The translations under genes and the position numbers were made by a program. Source: Candidatus Amarobacter glycogenicus (GTDB lineage Bacteria > Chloroflexota > Dehalococcoidia > Tepidiformales > Tepidiformaceae). From it: DNA of 64,000 bases. The number at the start of each line of letters is the position of its first letter. Position 1 is the first letter of the stretch. Of this stretch, positions 59,652-64,000 are shown piece by piece. The DNA is taken from contig JADJZF010000015.1 in the NCBI GenBank assembly GCA_016719395.1, positions 62,001 to 126,000 of the forward strand, given 5' to 3'. Below the pieces are notes generated by a model, which did not search any database, was not told where the DNA came from, and saw only the letters and a list, made by a program, of their open reading frames with translations.

Positions 59652-59954
59652 ATGATCACCATCGTCGCAAAACTCCAGGCCGCGCCTGGCAAAGAAGCCG
59701 AACTGAAAGCCGTCCTCACGGAAATGGTTGCGAACGTTAAGACCCACGAAGCTGGCGCCGTCCCGACGTATTCGCTCCACGTCTCCGACACCGACCCGGC
59801 ACTCTTCCTCTTCTACGAGAACTACCGGGACGCGGAGGCACAGGCGGCGCACAACGTGACCGGCCACATGAAGGCCATGAGCGCGTCGCTCGCCGGTCTC
59901 CTCGGGGGACGCCCCGTTATCGAGCGCTATACGCGCATCGCGACCGTCGAATAG
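59652..59954 (+). CDS. Antibiotic biosynthesis monooxygenase (ABM) family protein
   Basis: 100 residues, ATG after GAGGAG. The ferredoxin-like ABM fold is plain: ITIVAKLQAAPGKEAELKAVLTEMV, PTYSLHVSDTDPALFLFYENYRDAEAQAAHN. Family members are quinol or heme monooxygenases or simple dimeric binding proteins; the function here is unknown. Followed by a perfect terminator. Confidence 0.92.
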   Translation: MITIVAKLQAAPGKEAELKAVLTEMVANVKTHEAGAVPTYSLHVSDTDPALFLFYENYRDAEAQAAHNVTGHMKAMSASLAGLLGGRPVIERYTRIATVE

Positions 59955-59963
59955 ACCGTGTCC

Positions 59964-59995
59964 GTGTGGTTGCCCGTTACGCCGGGCAACCACAC
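59964..59995 (+). terminator. Terminator after the ABM gene
   Basis: Perfect 13-bp stem (GTGTGGTTGCCCG) with a 6-nt loop, followed by CTTGAG, 11 bases before the uppP ATG. Confidence 0.78.
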
Positions 59996-60006
59996 CTTGA
60001 GGGCGC

Positions 60007-60828
60007 ATGGACTTCCTTCGCGCGGCCATCCTGGGAATCGTTCAGGGCCTCGCGGAATTCCTCCCGATTTCGTCCTCAGGACACCTCATCCTCGTCCCGG
60101 CGCTCTTCAAGTGGCCCGACCAGGGCCTGGCGTTCGACGTCGGGCTGCATTTGGGAACACTTCTCGCTCTCCTCATGTACTTCTGGAAGGATTGGTGGCG
60201 AATGGTTCGGGCTGGCGTGCCCGACTTCGTCCGCCACCAGTTCCGCTTCCGAAGGCACTCACGCGACAGCCAGTTCCTCTGGCTGATCGCGCTCGGTTCC
60301 GTACCCGCCGCCATCTCGGGGCTGCTGTTCGACGATTGGATCGAAGAACACCTCCGCCAGCCGTGGCTCGTGGCTCTGGCCCTTGGCGGGTTCACCTTCG
60401 TCATGCTCCTCGCCGATCGCAGGGCACGCATGTCGCGGACGGTCGAATCCATCGGGATACGGGATGTCGTCTTGATCGGGCTGGCCCAGGCGGCCGCGCT
60501 CTTTCCGGGAGTGTCCCGTTCCGGCGCAACGCTCTCGATGGGGATGTTTCGCCACCTGACCCGCGATTCAGCGGCCCGCTTCGCGTTTCTCTTGGGCACT
60601 CCCGCCTTTGTCGGTGCCGCGCTGCTAAAGGCGGGAGATCTCTCTTCTTCCTCTGGACACGAACTGGCCGAACTCGTCATCGGTTTCGGGTGTTCCTTCG
60701 CGGTCGGGCTCGCAGTCATCCACTACCTGCTCCGCTTCCTGCGAACCCGGACGCTGATGCCGTTCATCCTGTATCGCTTCGGTGTCGCGGCGCTGGCCCT
60801 GGTCATCGGTGCAGTCCGCGTGGCCTGA
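60007..60828 (+). CDS. uppP: Undecaprenyl-diphosphatase (BacA/UppP)
   Basis: 273 residues, about eight helices. It recycles the C55-PP carrier of peptidoglycan. Signatures: ILGIVQGLAEFLPISSSGHLIL at the N-terminus (E-F-L-P-I-S-S-S-G-H), and LFPGVSRSGATLSMGMF, the two halves of the active site. The gene stands after a terminator but with no SD of note. Confidence 0.96.
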   Translation: MDFLRAAILGIVQGLAEFLPISSSGHLILVPALFKWPDQGLAFDVGLHLGTLLALLMYFWKDWWRMVRAGVPDFVRHQFRFRRHSRDSQFLWLIALGSVPAAISGLLFDDWIEEHLRQPWLVALALGGFTFVMLLADRRARMSRTVESIGIRDVVLIGLAQAAALFPGVSRSGATLSMGMFRHLTRDSAARFAFLLGTPAFVGAALLKAGDLSSSSGHELAELVIGFGCSFAVGLAVIHYLLRFLRTRTLMPFILYRFGVAALALVIGAVRVA

Positions 60829-60891
60829 CGAAGCACTGCCGTGCTCACAAACGTATGATTCGGGCGCACACGGTCCAGCAGGAGGAACCGC

Positions 60892-61734
60892 ATGGTATTG
60901 GAAAGACTGCGTCTCGACGGTCCGCCGAGGAAAGTGGTCATCGTCACCGGCGGCGGCCGCGGGTTGGGCAAGGCGATGGCCATCTCGCTCGCCGAAGCCG
61001 GAGCCGATGTCTGCATAGCCAGCCGCACCGTAAGCCAGCTCGAATCTGCCGCGGCCGAGATCGCGGCGGCTGGTGGGCGCCGGCCACTTATCGTCCCCAC
61101 CAACGTCCAGAAGCGCGAAGAGTGCGACGCCCTGATCGAAAAGACCGTCGCCCACTTCGGGAGGCTCGACGTCATGCTGAATAACGCGGGCATCGGCGAC
61201 CGCCGCGGCGCAGGGGACCGGATCCAGGACCTCGAAGACGCCGACTGGCACGACACCATCGAGGTGAACCTCCACAGCACGTTCTACTGTTCGCGTGCCG
61301 CCACCAGGCAGTTCCTCAAGCAAGGTGGCGGGGGAGTCATCGTGAACGTGGCAAGTGGCACGGCTCTGCGCTCTTCGCCTCAATCGCTTGGCTACGCTGC
61401 CGCCAAGGCCGGTGTCATTTCGATTACGAAGAGCCTCGCTGCGCAACTGGTGGGCGAAGATATCCGGGTAAACTGCATCATCCCGGGTTACGTCGCCCAG
61501 AGCCCCGCTCAGAACGACGACGAAGTCTCGATGCGCAAACAGCGCGGGCGATTTATTACCGTCCGACGCCTCGGCGAGGCGTGGGAACTCGGCGCACTGG
61601 CCGTATTCCTCTGTTCCGACGCTTCGAGCTACATCACTGGCGAATCCTTCCCTATCGATGGCGGCGGGCTCGCCGGCGGCATCGCACCGACTGGCTTCGC
61701 CATGGCCGAGACCGTGGAGGCGTCACGTGCCTGA
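60892..61734 (+). CDS. SDR family oxidoreductase
   Basis: 280 residues, ATG after CAGGAGG. NAD(P) motif VIVTGGGRGLGKAMAISLAEAG, CIASRTVSQLESAAAEI (Arg for NADP), MLNNAGIGDRRG, catalytic NVASGTALRSSPQSLGYAAAKAG (S and Y-x3-K) and INCIIPGYVA-like late strand. Classical SDR. It heads a two-gene unit with the next SDR, which begins 8 bases before its stop. A TATGAT sequence near 60854 may be its -10. Substrate unknown. Confidence 0.9.
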   Translation: MVLERLRLDGPPRKVVIVTGGGRGLGKAMAISLAEAGADVCIASRTVSQLESAAAEIAAAGGRRPLIVPTNVQKREECDALIEKTVAHFGRLDVMLNNAGIGDRRGAGDRIQDLEDADWHDTIEVNLHSTFYCSRAATRQFLKQGGGGVIVNVASGTALRSSPQSLGYAAAKAGVISITKSLAAQLVGEDIRVNCIIPGYVAQSPAQNDDEVSMRKQRGRFITVRRLGEAWELGALAVFLCSDASSYITGESFPIDGGGLAGGIAPTGFAMAETVEASRA

Positions 61735-62515
61735 TTGGGACCGCAAGCAGGGATTCGACCTCACCGGAAAGCGCGCCCTGGTCGTCGGGTGCTCCAATCC
61801 TTCCGGCCGCGCCATTGCCCTCGCATTGGCCGAAGCTGGCGCCGACGTCGCGGTTGCCTCGGCATCACTCGATGGCGACGAGGTGATGGAAGCGAAGCGG
61901 GTAGCCAGGGCCGTGGAGGGCCTCGGACGGAAGTCCATCTCGCAAGGCTGGGATGTCACCCTTCCGACGAACATCCAGGTTGGACTGAAGCAGATCGGCA
62001 AGGACTTCGGAAAGCCGAACATCCTCGTCTACAACGCCGATGCGACCCTCGCCAAACCGATTGAGAAGACCACCGACAGCGACTTCGCCCGAATTCAGGC
62101 AGTGAACCAGAGTGGCGCTTATTACGCCGCACGTTCGTTCCTGAAGGAGTTTCCGGAAGGCGAAACCGGCCGAATTCTCTTTATCACCTCGATCTTCGCC
62201 GAACGTGGCGTGGAGAACCCCTCGGCTTACACCACGGCGAAGGCCGGTGTCCTCGGTCTCAGCACGGCGCTGAGCCAGGAACTCGGTCCACGCGACATAA
62301 CATCGAACTGCATCTCCACCGGCTGGATGGACTGGACACCAGGACGCGGCCCCGACGAAATCGGTGCCAATCTCCTCCTCCGGTTCATTCCCATGCGGCG
62401 CTTCGGCAAAGCCGAGGAACTCGCAGCGCTATCCGTGCTGCTTTGTTCCGATGCGGCCGGGTATTTCAGCGGCCAGGTGTTCCACGTCGATGGCGGCGTG
62501 AGCCAGCACCTGTAG
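61727..62515 (+). CDS. SDR family oxidoreductase with atypical cofactor loop
   Basis: 262 residues from a GTG overlapping the previous SDR. The glycine motif reads LVVGCSNPSGRAIALALAEAG, with the usual TGxxxGIG replaced by GCSNPSGRA, and the next strand ends with VAVASASLDGDEV. The catalytic residues are present (ITSIFAERGVENPSAYTTAKAG). End: VHVDGG-type YFSGQVFHVDGGVSQHL. It may work as a heterodimer or on the same substrate as its neighbour; cofactor preference may differ from that of classical SDRs. Confidence 0.88.
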   Translation: MPDWDRKQGFDLTGKRALVVGCSNPSGRAIALALAEAGADVAVASASLDGDEVMEAKRVARAVEGLGRKSISQGWDVTLPTNIQVGLKQIGKDFGKPNILVYNADATLAKPIEKTTDSDFARIQAVNQSGAYYAARSFLKEFPEGETGRILFITSIFAERGVENPSAYTTAKAGVLGLSTALSQELGPRDITSNCISTGWMDWTPGRGPDEIGANLLLRFIPMRRFGKAEELAALSVLLCSDAAGYFSGQVFHVDGGVSQHL

Positions 62516-62521
62516 CCCGGA

Positions 62522-62998
62522 ATGGCGGGTTCCAGGCCTCTCGTCGTCCGGCTTCTCGAGCAGAAGGGCATCGCGCACGAGGTGTACGCCTTCGATGACA
62601 CGATCCGTTCAGCCCAGGAGGTCGCGCGCGTCACCGGCATGCCCCCGGAACAGGTACTGAAGACGCTGGTCGTCGAACACGACCCTCCCCGGGGGAAGCC
62701 TTATCTGGTGATGGTGCCTTCATCACTTGAGATCGACATGAAGGTGCTCGCCGCGAGTCTCGGCGCGAAGAAGCTGCGGATGGCTTCACACCGGGATGCC
62801 GAGCGGCAGACGGGCCTTCGGGTCGGGGGAATTAGCGCCCTCGCCCTCATCGGACGCGGCTTCGAAGTCTTCGTCGAGGAAAGCGCCACGCTGTTCGAAG
62901 AGGTGCTCGTGAGCGCCGGTCAGCGCGGCTACGACGTCAGGCTCGCTCTGGCGGACCTGATCGCACTCACCGGCGCCGCCGCGGTCAGGGCGATCTGA
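62522..62998 (+). CDS. YbaK/EbsC-type aminoacyl-tRNA deacylase
   Basis: 158 residues, 6 bases after the SDR stop. It would remove mischarged amino acids (Cys-tRNA-Pro type) in trans. Pattern: VVRLLEQKGIAHEVYAFDDTIRSAQEVA, PPEQVLKTLVVEHD (conserved Lys), LVMVPSSLEIDMKVLAASLGAKKLRMAS, and TGLRVGGISALAL with the GG(I/V)SP-like loop. Length is normal. Confidence 0.92.
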   Translation: MAGSRPLVVRLLEQKGIAHEVYAFDDTIRSAQEVARVTGMPPEQVLKTLVVEHDPPRGKPYLVMVPSSLEIDMKVLAASLGAKKLRMASHRDAERQTGLRVGGISALALIGRGFEVFVEESATLFEEVLVSAGQRGYDVRLALADLIALTGAAAVRAI

Positions 62999-63043
62999 GC
63001 CCGGTCGGGTAGCGTCGGCACGCGTTCAGACCGGCACGGCGGT

Positions 63044-64000
63044 CTACCGTGAAGATCCGCGCGCGTTGAGCGCTGCGATGTCACGTTCTTCAGCCATCAC
63101 CATGATGATGTCGCCCTCGTTCAGGAGGACATCGTTCTTCGGGCCAACCTCCAGTTGACCCGTCGCATGCCGGATCCCGAGCAGGGTGGCGCTTGCACAG
63201 CCGACGAGGATCTCGCCGACCTTCCGTCCGGCCAACGCGTTGTCGGGGTTCACTTCGAACTCGGCGAGGACGAGGTCGCCGTGCCGCCCACTCGCAAGCG
63301 TGTCCATGAAGTCGGCAGCAAGAGGTTGGAGGGGCCGCGAGGACCATCCGCCGCCCGCCGAGACTGTAGAGCGAGAGGACACGGTCGGCCCCGCGAGACG
63401 GAGCTTCTCTTCGTTGTGCGGAAGCCCACATCTTGCGACCACGTGGCAGCCGGGGTTCATCGATTTCGCCGTGAGCGTGATGTAGGTGTTTCCCGCGTCA
63501 CTGTCGCTCGCGGCGAGGAGACAGCGCGCGGTCCGGAGGTTCGACTGGTTCAGTACGCGTTCGTCCGAAGCATCGCCGTTGATCACGAGGTAGCCGAAAG
63601 CCCGCGCCCGTTCGTACTGTTCCGCCGTCTGCTCAATAACAACGAAATCGACCCCGCGTTCCTTGAGCTCACGGGCGATCTCCTGCCCCACGCGGCCGAA
63701 GCCGCAGAGGATGTAGTGGCCGGAAAGTTCGGCGATCTGCATCGTCATTCTCCTTGCGTAGAACCGGCTGCGCAGGTCTCCTTCGAGCACCTGCTCCATG
63801 ACCAGGCTGAGCGTATAGAGCACGGTCCCCACACCGAACAGGATGAGCACTACCGTGAAGAGCTTCGCCTTTGTGTCGAAGGTCGCGAGTTCGCGGAAGC
63901 CCACGGTGCTGAGCGTGGTCACCGTCTGGTAGAGCGCGTCCACGAAGGACATGTCCGTGAGTAACAGGTACCCGCCCGTCCCCACCACGATCACGACACC
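63044..64000 (-). CDS. Potassium channel/TrkA (RCK) protein, cut by the window edge, with two compensating frame breaks
   Basis: Frame runs into the right edge, so the first helices are missing. Visible: pore loop ALYQTVTTLSTVGFREL with filter TVGF, second membrane helix (LFTVVLILFGVGTVLYTLSLV), RCK domain YILCGFGRVGQEIARELKERG with Rossmann GxGxxG, and VINGDASDERVLNQSNLRTARCLLAAS; then TrkA_C at the end. Between 63331 and 63392 the frame is wrong for about 20 residues. One more G at 63389-63392 (C4 on +) and one fewer C at 63331-63334 (G4 on +) restore GADRVLSLYSLGGRRMVLAAL, the expected RCK segment. Confidence 0.9.
   Translation of the reverse strand, partial: GVVIVVGTGGYLLLTDMSFVDALYQTVTTLSTVGFRELATFDTKAKLFTVVLILFGVGTVLYTLSLVMEQVLEGDLRSRFYARRMTMQIAELSGHYILCGFGRVGQEIARELKERGVDFVVIEQTAEQYERARAFGYLVINGDASDERVLNQSNLRTARCLLAASDSDAGNTYITLTAKSMNPGCHVVARCGLPHNEEKLRLAGPTVSSRSTVSAGGGWSSRPLQPLAADFMDTLASGRHGDLVLAEFEVNPDNALAGRKVGEILVGCASATLLGIRHATGQLEVGPKNDVLLNEGDIIMVMAEERDIAALNARGSSR

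Overview
The window is high-GC bacterial chromosome, densely packed with housekeeping and catabolic genes. I see no phage, plasmid, IS or CRISPR signature. Several features point to a Chloroflexota lineage, although actinobacteria share some of them: a single-chain glycyl-tRNA synthetase, an actinobacteria-like PBP/FhaA/FhaB/FtsW/Ser-Thr-kinase cell-envelope cluster, an F420-type luciferase-like oxidoreductase, secreted Pro/Thr-rich tails and TANNNT -10 boxes directly in front of SD-less starts. The phylum assignment is inference.

Layout. 1-2.4 kb: edge-truncated O-antigen-ligase-like protein, a double-GNAT protein and a tiny internally duplicated protein. 2.4-6.1 kb: glyQS, a DUF167 protein and recA-recX behind a candidate SOS box. 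6.2-12.6 kb: an acyl-CoA dehydrogenase, then the envelope/division cluster (PBP, FhaA, FhaB, FtsW/RodA, membrane Ser/Thr kinase). 12.6-15 kb: two oligopeptide ABC ATPases and tRNA-Leu/tRNA-Lys. 15-24.6 kb: GDPD, a Flp pilin, a CAP-domain secreted protein, a large BTAD/TPR regulator followed by a 28-codon secreted peptide and a DUF5317-like protein, a PanE-like reductase, a methyltransferase and two small proteins. 24.6-36.7 kb: a respiratory island with a rhodanese, DUF2249 and heme-copper-oxidase-like proteins, a MIP18 protein, a divergent Crp/Fnr regulator with a consensus operator, a MobB-FmdE fusion, and a nitrite-oxidoreductase/nitrate-reductase-like molybdoenzyme (alpha, a small unknown, beta, TorD chaperone, gamma, membrane protein). 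36.7-39.9 kb: DUF2520 protein, tRNA-Asp, sortase, hydrolase. 39.9-44.9 kb: a full branched-chain-amino-acid-type ABC transporter (livFGMHJ order) with a TetR-like palindrome at its promoter. 45-64 kb: mixed metabolism (SDRs, acyl-CoA dehydrogenase, enoyl-CoA hydratase, F420 LLM enzyme), a PAP2-kinase-like fusion with a PhoD-like phosphatase, uppP, ybaK and a K+ channel cut by the right edge.

Ten genes carry reading-frame breaks. Most are restored by adding or removing one base, often in a homopolymer (for example C4 to C5 at the PBP catalytic motif, T7 to T6 in the PhoD-like gene, paired G and C runs in the K+ channel). I therefore read most of them as residual sequencing or assembly errors rather than pseudogenes, and give the whole repaired gene span in each entry. 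Two of the most interesting proteins, the molybdoenzyme alpha and gamma subunits, additionally lack segments their families normally have, and these cannot be explained by single-base errors.
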